From: Sediminibacterium ginsengisoli
GTDB lineage: Bacteria; Bacteroidota; Bacteroidia; Chitinophagales; Chitinophagaceae
DNA: 64,000 nt
Assembly (NCBI GenBank): GCA_945901845.1
Contig: CAMDLR010000006.1
Coordinates: 1-64,000, forward strand
Direction of reading: 5' to 3'
In this document: in pieces, positions 49,147 to 59,142 of the stretch
Layout: every line of letters begins with the position of its first letter
Position numbering within the stretch: position 1 is the stretch's first letter
Notes under the pieces: generated by a model
Told to the model about the DNA's origin: nothing
The model's database searches: none
What the model saw: only the letters and a program-made list of their open reading frames with translations
Made by a program: the position numbers and the translations under genes

Positions 49147-49722
49147 ATGGCAAATAGAAAAATATATTTAATACTGTTTTTGTTTTTTATTATCACAAAT
49201 TTAAGTGCACAAAAGGCACACACAATTTTGATTACCTATCATTCTAAATCAGGAAAAACAGCCTCAATGGCTAAAGCCATTGCAAAAGGAGCTGCAATAA
49301 ATGATAACATAGCCATTATCGTAAAAACAATTGAGCAAACAACAAAAGATGATTTGTTACATGCTGATGCAATTATTTTAGGAAGTCCTGTTTATAATGC
49401 CAACCCTTCTTCAGATGTTTTAAAATTTATAGAATCATGGCCGTTTGCGGGCACCCCTTTAAAAAATAAAATAGGTGCAGCGTTTGTTACTGGTGGGGGA
49501 ATCTCTTCAGGTGAAGAGTTGGTGCAGGTCTCAATTTTACACGCCATGCTTGTTTTTGGTATGGTAGTGGTAGGCGGTGACGACTGGACTGCTCCATTTG
49601 GTGCAGCTGCTATCACTAATGAAGCCCCTTTTGATACCCAGATGAATGATGCCTTTTTACTGAAAGGTCAGAATTTAGGCAAAAGAGTTGCAAATACGGT
49701 TTTACGTTGGCAAAAAAAGTAA
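49147..49722 (+). CDS. Flavodoxin-fold NAD(P)H oxidoreductase-like protein with signal peptide
   Basis: MANRKIYLILFLFFIITNLSAQ then ILITYHSKSGKTASMAKAIAKG, AIILGSPVYNANPSSDVLKFI, FVTGGGISSGEE. Confidence 0.85.
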   Translation: MANRKIYLILFLFFIITNLSAQKAHTILITYHSKSGKTASMAKAIAKGAAINDNIAIIVKTIEQTTKDDLLHADAIILGSPVYNANPSSDVLKFIESWPFAGTPLKNKIGAAFVTGGGISSGEELVQVSILHAMLVFGMVVVGGDDWTAPFGAAAITNEAPFDTQMNDAFLLKGQNLGKRVANTVLRWQKK

Positions 49723-49743
49723 GGATGTCTTATTGATTCAAAA

Positions 49744-52700
49744 CTATTTACAGTTTCTATAACTATTTATAGCGCTACTATTTCCCAAATCTGCAGCTCT
49801 TTTGTAATCTAAACATGCTTCTGCTTTTTTATTAAGATTATAGTAGCTGCTGGCTCTATTATTATAAAACATTCCAATATTCTCTTTACTTTCACTTTTA
49901 CCTGTTCTTATAGCTGCTGTATAATCTTCAATTGATTTTTGGTATACTCTTTTTTTATAATAGCAACTACCTCTATTGTTATAAGCCATAGAAGAAGTTT
50001 GATAGTTATTTATATAGGTAGTATAACTTTCTATTGCATTGTCTGTCAGTCCTATTGAATTTTCGGAATATGCTTTATTAAAATAAAATGAAAAATCCTG
50101 AGGATTTTTATAAACCATTTTTTGATACGATTCTAAAGCCTCCCTATAATATTTTTTCTCATAATTATATGCAGCTTTTTCCGATAATATATCTGCATTG
50201 TCATCGTCTATTTCTATTGCTTTGTCAAAATATTTTATTGCCTCACTATAGTAGTTTTTTTCTTTATAAGTATGCGCTAATTCTACATACGCAATTTTAT
50301 TCTTTGGATTTAACGCTATTGCTTTTTGTAATAAATCGATTGCTTGATCTCTCTCATTTTCGTCATAAATAAATGATCTGGCTTTGTTTACTAGCTCATT
50401 TGATTCAAATTCTGAAAAATCAATCTCAGAACTCATTAATATTTGATTTTTTGCATTTAAATAAACCTCTACATCATTGTATAAACCCTTTGTATAGTTC
50501 AAATAGTAACTTACTGATTTAAAGGATTTTGTTACTTTTTCAAGTTCTTTGGTACTAATAGTAAATTTATAAAACTCTGAAATTTCATTATCTAATTGTT
50601 TGGTAAGGAAAATATATTTTTTATCCTTAGAATAGGCTTGCAAATTAAAATCATTTAAAAGCGTTTCTCCTTTTGTGTTTATGATTTTATTTTTTGAAGC
50701 ACCATTCTCTGTAATTGTTACTGAGGCTAATCCATTAATAAATGCAGTTGCATAATTATATATAATTGGTATTACAATTTGCCCCTTTTTATTAATGTAG
50801 CCATATTTTTCTCCAATTTGTACAACTGTTAAACCATCAGAAAAATCATAATTACTTTTCCATATCGACTCTTCAATGGAATTTTTAGTGATATCTATAA
50901 ATGAACAATCGGAGTATAAAGATGTCATGTTATTTTCGGAATAATCGCCTTCACCTTCACCATCTCCTCCTTCCATGCCAATATATGAATAACCAAGACT
51001 AGATTTTTCATATATCGGTTCAATGATTAAATCTCCATTTTCGTTTATGTAACCTATTTTCTCATTCATTAAAACCGCAAGCAATCCTTCTGAAAAAGTG
51101 GTAGAAATGTCTTGATATGGTTTTAAATTTAAATACTTCTTCAATTTTACACTGAATAACCTTATTTGTAAATTATCAGGAGTATAGTTTTCATTTCTAA
51201 TTACATACACACCGTTTGATAAATAACTAATAATATTTTGTCCTGGTTGAATTAAAATATTTTTAGAAGAATCAATAAGTGACGATTTATTATCTGCCGT
51301 TGTAACAATATAATATTTTCCAGAGCTATCAGAAACTATATTCTTGTATATGATTGGTAAAATTAACCTGCCTTTATAGTCTGTAACCCCAAACTTAGAT
51401 TTACTTTCTGCTATAAAAACTGAACTATTTAAGGCTTTACCTTCATTTGCCAAATAATAGCTACTGTAGTTAGAACTATAAACACTTTTTCCGCCCCCAT
51501 CTAAAAGCAGTTTGAGACTTCCTTTCTTAGCTATAAAACCGTCCGGAATTATAGAGATATCATCATATGTAAATGGAATAATAATCTGAAGTAAAGTATC
51601 GGCAAATGCGTAATAATTCTTACCCTCAATTCCTTTAGCAATTAAATATCCTCTATTTGCTACTACTTGAACCGAAGTAAGTGTAGGTTGAATTACTAAT
51701 TCCCCATTTGTATTTATAAAACCATATTTTCCACCTATACTAATTTGGGCAAATCCATTTATAAATTCGCCTATACAATCATAAGTTATTTGTTGTGAAA
51801 TTTTGCCGTCCTGGTCGATTATACCCCGTTTATTATATTTAGTAACTAAAAACTTTCCTTTCTCTAAAATCAATATCTGATCATACTCATTGATATCTAT
51901 TATTTGGTTCGTTGTAACATTGTATAATTGATATTTTTTATTTTTATTAAGATATGGTAGGACGTCACTTTTTAATTCTTTAATTTTTAGATTAGCAAGA
52001 TCTGTATACTTTGAATTTTTAAATAGTACTTTAAACTTTTCAAAATCTGATAAAACCTTTGAATCTGCTATAGCGGCCCAACTTGTGCTTTCTAGTTTTT
52101 CTTTTGCTTCATTGATATACTGAGAAGTTGAAAACTGAGTTATAAATTTATTATAACCTTCTATTGAATTTTCATTTAATGTTTTATTCCAAGAAAGGTT
52201 TTCAATTTTATCATTCGCTAGTTTAGTATTTTCTGATTTAGGATATTTGGATATATATGTTTTGAAGTCATCTATGTTTTTTGATTCTTTTATTTTATCC
52301 CACTCAATATTTTCTATATTTTTCTTTGCATCTTTTACCTGCGGGGCGTTTGAGTATTTTTTGATAAATATTTTAAATGATTCAATTGAGTTTATTTTTA
52401 AGGCATTTTCATATGCTATTTTCCAGAGGTTAATTGTAGCATCTTCAATTTCTATGGCATCTGGATATTTTGATATAAATAATGTATAGCTATCCTCGGT
52501 ATAAATTAAATTAGCTTCACGATATGCTAATTTATTTCGCCATTGGGTTATCTCATATGAATATTTACTCTTAGGATATTTCTTCAAAAAAGATGTTACC
52601 ACCAAGAAACTTTCGTTTTTTAAATAAGCACGACTTAATGTACTATCCAGTCTTTCAAATAGAATCCTTACATTTTCTATACAAAATCCAATGCTTTTAC

Positions 52701-53004
52701 ATAATTCTTCTTTGTCTTTATCATTTTCTATCTTAGAAAGTTGCAATTCTGCCTCTGATAAATCAATAAAAGCACTATCAAGTTTTAAATAATCATCAAT
52801 TTCGTTTACACCAATACATGCTTTGATATAATAATATTCTGCGCGTCTTCCTTCCTTTTTTTCATAAGTAGCTAGATTTTCGTATGCTTTAGTAAGGTCA
52901 TTTTTTATTATCTCTTCTTGAGCTCTTTTCAAAAAACGTTCCTGTGCATTTAGATTATTCAAGCCAACACAGATAATTAGAAAGTATATAAGTCGTGATT
53001 TCAT
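49744..53004 (-). CDS. Large secreted WG-repeat + TPR protein
   Basis: 1086 aa; signal peptide; ~35-40-aa F..FI.KYP.S...A...IE.L.W repeats; KYGFINTNGELVIQP / KIGYINENGDLIIEPIY / KYGYINKKGQIVIPIIY WG repeats; C-terminal TPRs. Confidence 0.88.
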   Translation of the reverse strand: MKSRLIYFLIICVGLNNLNAQERFLKRAQEEIIKNDLTKAYENLATYEKKEGRRAEYYYIKACIGVNEIDDYLKLDSAFIDLSEAELQLSKIENDKDKEELCKSIGFCIENVRILFERLDSTLSRAYLKNESFLVVTSFLKKYPKSKYSYEITQWRNKLAYREANLIYTEDSYTLFISKYPDAIEIEDATINLWKIAYENALKINSIESFKIFIKKYSNAPQVKDAKKNIENIEWDKIKESKNIDDFKTYISKYPKSENTKLANDKIENLSWNKTLNENSIEGYNKFITQFSTSQYINEAKEKLESTSWAAIADSKVLSDFEKFKVLFKNSKYTDLANLKIKELKSDVLPYLNKNKKYQLYNVTTNQIIDINEYDQILILEKGKFLVTKYNKRGIIDQDGKISQQITYDCIGEFINGFAQISIGGKYGFINTNGELVIQPTLTSVQVVANRGYLIAKGIEGKNYYAFADTLLQIIIPFTYDDISIIPDGFIAKKGSLKLLLDGGGKSVYSSNYSSYYLANEGKALNSSVFIAESKSKFGVTDYKGRLILPIIYKNIVSDSSGKYYIVTTADNKSSLIDSSKNILIQPGQNIISYLSNGVYVIRNENYTPDNLQIRLFSVKLKKYLNLKPYQDISTTFSEGLLAVLMNEKIGYINENGDLIIEPIYEKSSLGYSYIGMEGGDGEGEGDYSENNMTSLYSDCSFIDITKNSIEESIWKSNYDFSDGLTVVQIGEKYGYINKKGQIVIPIIYNYATAFINGLASVTITENGASKNKIINTKGETLLNDFNLQAYSKDKKYIFLTKQLDNEISEFYKFTISTKELEKVTKSFKSVSYYLNYTKGLYNDVEVYLNAKNQILMSSEIDFSEFESNELVNKARSFIYDENERDQAIDLLQKAIALNPKNKIAYVELAHTYKEKNYYSEAIKYFDKAIEIDDDNADILSEKAAYNYEKKYYREALESYQKMVYKNPQDFSFYFNKAYSENSIGLTDNAIESYTTYINNYQTSSMAYNNRGSCYYKKRVYQKSIEDYTAAIRTGKSESKENIGMFYNNRASSYYNLNKKAEACLDYKRAADLGNSSAINSYRNCK

Positions 53005-53165
53005 AATTGAGAAGTATAAGTTAAGAACACATTAAAAAAACATATATATTAAATCAAATTTAGATATAATCATAGTGTTTACATTTATTTGTTTACAAAT
53101 GTATTAATTTTATTATGTCTAATGCATCATTTTAGCCTTAGTTGGCACTAAATAACACTTAAATA

Positions 53166-54506
53166 ATGGATAAAGTTAAAGTTGGTTTTAATACAGCTTA
53201 TTCTGTGGTTGTTGCAAACATGATTGGTGTAGGAGTATTTACCTCATTGGGTTTTCAATTAATTGGATTACAAAGCTATATATCAATTACGGTTTTGTGG
53301 TTATTTGGAGGTTTTTTAGCTTTAAATGGATCTTTTTGTTATGCCGAATTAAGTGCCGCTTATCCAAAATCTGGAGGAGAATATAATTTTTTAAGAGAAG
53401 CATTTGGCGATCGGGTTGGATTTTTGTCTGGTTGGACTTCTTCAATAGTTGGATTTGCAGCTCCAATTGCTGCAGCAGCACACGCTTTTTCAAAATACTT
53501 TATTGACATGAGTAGTTTCAGTATTAATCCAATTTATATCTCAATCCCATTAATATTAATTTTAACAGCTGTTCATTGTATTAGTTTATCTCATAGTTCG
53601 ATTCTTCAAATATTTACTTCTTTTTCAAAAATTTTATTATTGGTATTGTTTATTGTTATTGGTTTTATAGCAGTATTCTACAGTAAACAAAATTCTATAG
53701 GAACCACTAATTTAGTGGTCGGGAATTACAAGCAAGAAATGTTATCCCCTGCATTTTGGATTGGTTTGATTTATGTCTCATATGCTTATTCAGGATGGAA
53801 TGCATCATCTTATATTATCGATGATATAAAAAATCCTCAAAAGGTAGTTCCAAGATCTATTTTACTTGGCGTGGTATCAGTAATTGTAATTTATACCTTA
53901 CTAAATCTTGTTTTCTTATTATCAAGTAAACAAGATCAATTGGTAGGAAAAGAAGATTTTGTTTTTGATGTTGCAAAAAATTTATTTACAAAAAATGGAG
54001 CCATTTTAATTTCTTCATTAATTTCATTCTTTTTAATTTCTTCCATTGGCGCTTTAATAATGGTAGGCCCAAGAGTTATACATACTATATCACAAGACTA
54101 TCCTTTTTTCTCGTTTTTTATTAAAAGCAATAAAAACGGCATTCCATATAGATCAATAATTACACAGTCTTTTATTGCAATAGTAATATTGTCAACTAGT
54201 AGTTTTGATTTTATAATATCTACAATGGGTTTAATCCTTTGTCTTTTCACAACACTTACATCAATTGCTGTAATAATACTACGTTATAAATCTCCGCAGC
54301 TTCACAGACCTATTAAAGTTCCCCTATATCCATTACCACCAATTTTATATGCTGTATTTAATATTTGGATTATGTATTATGTTGTAACAGCTAAGCCTGA
54401 ACAAGCAATCTATTGTTTAGTATTTTTATTGATTGGATTAATAATCTATTATTTAGCTAGTAAGAAAAAAACAAGTTCTTCAACCCTTGCCAAATACTTT
54501 CCATAA
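53166..54506 (+). CDS. APC family amino acid permease
   Basis: VVANMIGVGVFTSLGFQL, YPKSGGEYNFLREAFGDRVGFLSGW; about 12 TM. Confidence 0.93.
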   Translation: MDKVKVGFNTAYSVVVANMIGVGVFTSLGFQLIGLQSYISITVLWLFGGFLALNGSFCYAELSAAYPKSGGEYNFLREAFGDRVGFLSGWTSSIVGFAAPIAAAAHAFSKYFIDMSSFSINPIYISIPLILILTAVHCISLSHSSILQIFTSFSKILLLVLFIVIGFIAVFYSKQNSIGTTNLVVGNYKQEMLSPAFWIGLIYVSYAYSGWNASSYIIDDIKNPQKVVPRSILLGVVSVIVIYTLLNLVFLLSSKQDQLVGKEDFVFDVAKNLFTKNGAILISSLISFFLISSIGALIMVGPRVIHTISQDYPFFSFFIKSNKNGIPYRSIITQSFIAIVILSTSSFDFIISTMGLILCLFTTLTSIAVIILRYKSPQLHRPIKVPLYPLPPILYAVFNIWIMYYVVTAKPEQAIYCLVFLLIGLIIYYLASKKKTSSSTLAKYFP

Positions 54507-54703
54507 ATACTCTCTAAATAGTTGTATAAAATACTTTAATATATATTTCAATTATATTATTTAATGAAAATACACCAAAAACATAGTAGTTAATTCACAT
54601 ATGTAAAAAAAATAATTTAATTTTACTTTTTATGTGCATTAGGCGTTAATCTTAAATTTCCCCATTTCTATTCATAAAATACATTTAATCAATTTTATAG
54701 GTT

Positions 54704-56044
54704 ATGTTGAAAAAATCAAAATGGCTTTTATTTGCATCGTTACTCATTGCATTTGCTATTCTACTTTTCATTTTCAATTATTCAAATAAAAAAAAGGAAC
54801 TTGTAAAAGATAGAAGTAATTCATCTAAATTGACAACACGCAAGAACCTTGATTCATTGTCTATTGAAGAAATTAGAGCACGGTATTTGAACAATCCCTG
54901 TTATTTGGCTTTATTAAAAGATCCAAATATGTGGGAAAAAGATACAAGACCTGGGTTTGATTATAAGGATTTAATTAATGATTCTTTGTCAGGTAATCAT
55001 CCATATAATAATAGATTCATTGTAGGAGACTTTAACTCAATGCCACTAGATGGTAAAAAGATTGGTATATATGAAATTTATCCTAGTTTATCATCTCTTT
55101 CAGAATTTAAGTCTTACCCTAAAGAGCTTTTAGAAAAATTAGATACAATCGTTTATTCAGAAAATAATTTAAAAATTGTTTATGCTGATATAAAAACAAA
55201 ATATGGCTCAAAGGCTGATCGCTTGATAAACTTTATTGAAAAGGTATGGAAGTATAAAATTATCCCGATTTCTAGAGAGTATTCAATTAATGGCGATAAA
55301 GTATATGCTGCTGGACAGGTAATGGTATTATGCGAAGCTTGTAGCGATACGCTCAAATTAGTTGGAAAATTTGCAACTTCAGCAAAAAGACAAGATTTCA
55401 TGTTCAGAACGGATGCCAATGGTAATAAGATTAAAGCAACTATAGAATATGCTCCTGTTGGAGATCGAAGAGGTTATTATGCAGGTCTTAATAGAATAAC
55501 TAGTAAAAATTGGGAAACAGAACGCTCTTATGATTCACTTGACATCGAACGTGACAATGAGGTAGGTGGAGGCAATAATAGAATTACTATTTATGATAGA
55601 AAAGTAGAATTGCCCAATTTTTTATTGATACAGCCTGATAAGTCTTATCCGAAATCAATGAGACAAAATGGAATTCATGAAATTGCATTGAATTACCTAC
55701 CTCGTGGGATGTTGGGTACTCCTAATAGTATTGGATGTTTGAGGGTTTCAGATTTTGGATCGAAATTTTTTCGTTGGTGGGTACCACAAAATGCCAAATT
55801 ATTCATTGCATATAACGATAGCTTATATTTAAAAAAGCATGATTCTAATCCAATGTCTTATTTGCCATTTAAAAACCAAACAGACGGAGATAAATTTAGA
55901 AAATGGATAAATATAAATTATCCTGATTTTGCAAAACGGTTTGACATTAGTATTGATGGTGATTATAAGAATGGGTTTATCATTGATGGATATTACTTCT
56001 TTAAGAAAGAGTATGATAATTATTTAAATAAAAATCAGAACTAA
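54704..56044 (+). CDS. L,D-transpeptidase (YkuD-like), membrane-anchored
   Basis: GIHEIALNYLPRGMLGTPNSIGCLRVSDF (HE...S.GC.R catalytic motif); N-terminal TM. Confidence 0.85.
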   Translation: MLKKSKWLLFASLLIAFAILLFIFNYSNKKKELVKDRSNSSKLTTRKNLDSLSIEEIRARYLNNPCYLALLKDPNMWEKDTRPGFDYKDLINDSLSGNHPYNNRFIVGDFNSMPLDGKKIGIYEIYPSLSSLSEFKSYPKELLEKLDTIVYSENNLKIVYADIKTKYGSKADRLINFIEKVWKYKIIPISREYSINGDKVYAAGQVMVLCEACSDTLKLVGKFATSAKRQDFMFRTDANGNKIKATIEYAPVGDRRGYYAGLNRITSKNWETERSYDSLDIERDNEVGGGNNRITIYDRKVELPNFLLIQPDKSYPKSMRQNGIHEIALNYLPRGMLGTPNSIGCLRVSDFGSKFFRWWVPQNAKLFIAYNDSLYLKKHDSNPMSYLPFKNQTDGDKFRKWININYPDFAKRFDISIDGDYKNGFIIDGYYFFKKEYDNYLNKNQN

Positions 56045-57087
56045 TGGCTAAAAAAGGTATTTATATAATTTCTATTTTAATATTCTGTTTATTAATACAA
56101 TCAGAAAAAATTAATGCACTAAATATTAGTCCGTCAATTTTTAGTTTACATACTGATACAGTAATCAATTTAATAACAAAGGATACAGTATTTGAGGAGT
56201 CTTATCCAAAAGATTCCATAATTAAAAAAGAGCTTTATTCATTTAAAAAAAATTGGACTACAACAAAACCACTAGAAAGTGATAGCGCGTCGGCAATTTC
56301 TGAAAAGCTCCTTTCTGAAAATCCAATATTTTTAGAATACTGGGACAACACTCAAGTTTTTACTTATGAAAATCTTACCTATTCAGATTTACCACTAAAA
56401 ATCGAAATACCCTTAGTTAAAAATGAAGAAAAGTTTCAAATAACATGGTATGGAAACCTGAACTTTAAATACGGGTTGAGATGGGGGAGAATGCATCGGG
56501 GATTGGATTTATTTTTACGAACAGGTGATTCAGTAGTTTCTGCATTTAATGGAGTTGTGCGATATGCTAAATTTAATTCCTCTGGTTTTGGAAACTGTGT
56601 TGTAGTGAGACATCTTAATGGTTTGGAAACTGTTTATGGACACCTAAGCAAAATCAGTGTATCTGAAAATCAATATGTACAGGCTGGAGAATTAGTAGGC
56701 TTAGGAGGAACTACTGGCCGATCGAATGGACCACATTTGCATTTTGAAACACGCTATAAAGATTTTTCAATTGATCCAGAAACATTTGCCGATGTTCGAA
56801 GTAGTAAACTACTATCAGAAACATTTGTCTTGTATAAAAGCGCACTTCAGGAGATACGATATCCGACGGCTTCAGTAAGCAAAAAGAAGATTAAATATTC
56901 AAAAAAACAACCAGTTAAAAAGTCTAAGTATAAAAAAGCAACATCAAAAAAATCAATAAAAAGTAAACCAAAAAGCAAAAAAAAGCCTGTAACATCAAAG
57001 AAAACAGTAAAAAAACCTACAGCTAAGAAACCGATAAAAAAATCGACTTCAAGCAATAAAAAGCCTATTAAAAAAAAGAAAAAATAA
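56044..57087 (+). CDS. M23 (LytM) peptidase with about 70-aa Lys-rich C-terminal tail
   Basis: MHRGLDLFLRTGDSVVSAFNGVV, GNCVVVRHLNGLETVYGHLS, GRSNGPHLHFE; tail KKKIKYSKKQPVKKSK...KKPIKKKKK; TAATG overlap with previous gene. Confidence 0.93.
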   Translation: MAKKGIYIISILIFCLLIQSEKINALNISPSIFSLHTDTVINLITKDTVFEESYPKDSIIKKELYSFKKNWTTTKPLESDSASAISEKLLSENPIFLEYWDNTQVFTYENLTYSDLPLKIEIPLVKNEEKFQITWYGNLNFKYGLRWGRMHRGLDLFLRTGDSVVSAFNGVVRYAKFNSSGFGNCVVVRHLNGLETVYGHLSKISVSENQYVQAGELVGLGGTTGRSNGPHLHFETRYKDFSIDPETFADVRSSKLLSETFVLYKSALQEIRYPTASVSKKKIKYSKKQPVKKSKYKKATSKKSIKSKPKSKKKPVTSKKTVKKPTAKKPIKKSTSSNKKPIKKKKK

Positions 57088-57095
57088 AATTCTAA

Positions 57096-58253
57096 ATGAA
57101 AAACATATTTAAGCTATTCTTAATCATTGTATTATTTAATGCATGCAAAGGAAAAAATGATAGCAATTCGTCGGAAGAAAAGAAATCAAAAGTTAAGATT
57201 GATTATCAAGTTGATTCGTTATATAATAATTATGCCCAAAGAGTCGCTGCAAAAGACACTACGCCATTTAACGATATAGACCAATCTTCTCTTGTATCTT
57301 TTTATCATTTGCAAAATGATAAAATAAATCCAATTATTGAAAATAGATTAAGCCTAATTACTAATTGGAATCAAAGTATACTGAGCAGAAATAAAGTGTC
57401 AGATTCTAGTTTTGTTTTTTATCCATTTTCTGGTGCTGATTTTATTCATGCCTATTATTTATATCCGAATGCTTCTGAATATTTTATGTCAGCAATTGAA
57501 AATATTGGTGATATAGTTGACGTCACTAAACTAAACAAAGTAGAGTTTTTTGAGTATGTAAAAGATTTCGATACAGTAATGCGAGATATTTATATGCGCA
57601 GTTATTTTATAACAAAAAATATGGAAGAAGATTTTAGTAAGAAAACAAAAATTAATGGCGTATTGCCAATTTTATTATGGTCTGCTGCTATGACCAATCA
57701 TGATATCATTCATGTTAAATATTTTATTATCGATAGTAGTTTCGAAAAAAAATATGTTGACTTATTTGCTAGAAATAAAAATAAATTGAGTGTAGAAATA
57801 AAATTATTTGACAAGACAAATAATAAGTTTCAATTATTAAACTATTATTCTGCTGATTTGTCAAATAATGGTTTAAGAAACTCTTCTAAATCATTAAAAT
57901 TTATGAAAAACTATATTTCTGATAGTTCTAATGGATTTGTTAAATCTGCTTCATATTTAATGCATTATGACTCATCGTTTAGTACTATCCAACAACTGGT
58001 TTTAAATAAAAATATGTATTTAGTACAAGATGATACGGGAGTGCCATTCAAGAAATTTGATTTGACTAAATGGAATATTGAACTGTATGGCGTATATGAG
58101 AAACCAATTAAAGATTTTTCTGAAACTTTGTATCAGAAATCATTAGATGATGCTTATCAAAATAACAAATACTATAAAGGTGGACTTAAATTTTCACTCG
58201 GTTACCATTGGAGCTCTAAAAACCAGAATCAATTAGTTGCAATCAAAAAATAA
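57096..58253 (+). CDS. Hypothetical lipoprotein
   Basis: MKNIFKLFLIIVLFNACKG lipobox; 385 aa, 8 bp after the M23 gene. Confidence 0.7.
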   Translation: MKNIFKLFLIIVLFNACKGKNDSNSSEEKKSKVKIDYQVDSLYNNYAQRVAAKDTTPFNDIDQSSLVSFYHLQNDKINPIIENRLSLITNWNQSILSRNKVSDSSFVFYPFSGADFIHAYYLYPNASEYFMSAIENIGDIVDVTKLNKVEFFEYVKDFDTVMRDIYMRSYFITKNMEEDFSKKTKINGVLPILLWSAAMTNHDIIHVKYFIIDSSFEKKYVDLFARNKNKLSVEIKLFDKTNNKFQLLNYYSADLSNNGLRNSSKSLKFMKNYISDSSNGFVKSASYLMHYDSSFSTIQQLVLNKNMYLVQDDTGVPFKKFDLTKWNIELYGVYEKPIKDFSETLYQKSLDDAYQNNKYYKGGLKFSLGYHWSSKNQNQLVAIKK

Positions 58254-58263
58254 TTTTATAAAA

Positions 58264-58504
58264 AATGAAAATATTCAATATCCCGAATTCGTCATTGCTC
58301 AGTCAAAAATGGAAACAGGTTGGATGAATTGTAAAGTGGCGTTCAAAATTTCCTGATAAAGATTACTATCATTTTCTGAAATACGTTAAGTATGCCACTG
58401 GGGATCCATACAATCGGTCTTTGAAGCATTTCGTAACATGGATTAATAAAAATTTAGTACTTCCTAGGTCTTTCGTTGAAATCGTTAAGTCAAGTGTGAA
58501 CTAG
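58264..58504 (+). pseudogene. Remnant of a glucosaminidase (GH73-like) domain
   Basis: NENIQYPEFVIAQSKMETGWMNCK in one frame, then KWRSKFPDKDYYHFLKYVKYATGDPYNRSLKHFVTWINKN...* in another; middle of the domain missing. Confidence 0.75.
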
Positions 58505-58509
58505 ATGAC

Positions 58510-59142
58510 TTATTTTTTCAAAATAAAAATAGCAATTTCTGTTTCTTCACCAGCAACACGAATTTTTTTTGTTTTGTGTATGTACGCGCTAAGTTTTTCA
58601 ATAAAAGGGTTTGAAGATAACCGATTAGGTGTTGCTAGTATAATAGTACTGCCTTCATTTATAAATTTATCAATTAGTAAAGCTAAATTATTATGAGCAG
58701 CAGGTTCGTAATTGGTATCACTTAGTAAAATAGTATCTGCGTTTATATGCTCAGGCATATGATTCCAATCTAATACTGTTGCTACAACGTTTGTTATATT
58801 TAAATGTGCTATGTTTTTATTAGCAAGAGATATTGCTTCCCTGTCGTAATCCGAAATTATTATACTATTCGCCTTGTGTGCTATTGAAAATGACGGGAAC
58901 CCAATGCCTGCACCAATTTCTAGCACATGTTTATTTTCTATCCAGTTAGGTTCTTCTTGTAAAAAAGCAACCATTGCCCTAGACGAGGCCCATATTTTAG
59001 CCCAAAACGGAAAAGGTAAATTCGGTTCTTGTAATTTTAACTTTTCGAATACTGGTTTAACTGCAGGAGCATCTGGTATCCACAGAGCAACTTCTGGACT
59101 TAATTGTTCAAGTATAATTGGATACACTATTCTACTTAACAA
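58510..59142 (-). CDS. SAM-dependent methyltransferase (Methyltransf_16-like)
   Basis: PFWAKIWASSRAMVAFL, VLEIGAGIGFPSFSIAHKANSIIISDYD. Confidence 0.88.
   Translation of the reverse strand: MLSRIVYPIILEQLSPEVALWIPDAPAVKPVFEKLKLQEPNLPFPFWAKIWASSRAMVAFLQEEPNWIENKHVLEIGAGIGFPSFSIAHKANSIIISDYDREAISLANKNIAHLNITNVVATVLDWNHMPEHINADTILLSDTNYEPAAHNNLALLIDKFINEGSTIILATPNRLSSNPFIEKLSAYIHKTKKIRVAGEETEIAIFILKK

Noticed and set aside
53166-54506. APC permease as part of a dedicated peptidoglycan amino-acid recycling system
   Set aside because: Only proximity supports it; the 198-bp gap to the L,D-transpeptidase gene argues against tight coupling.
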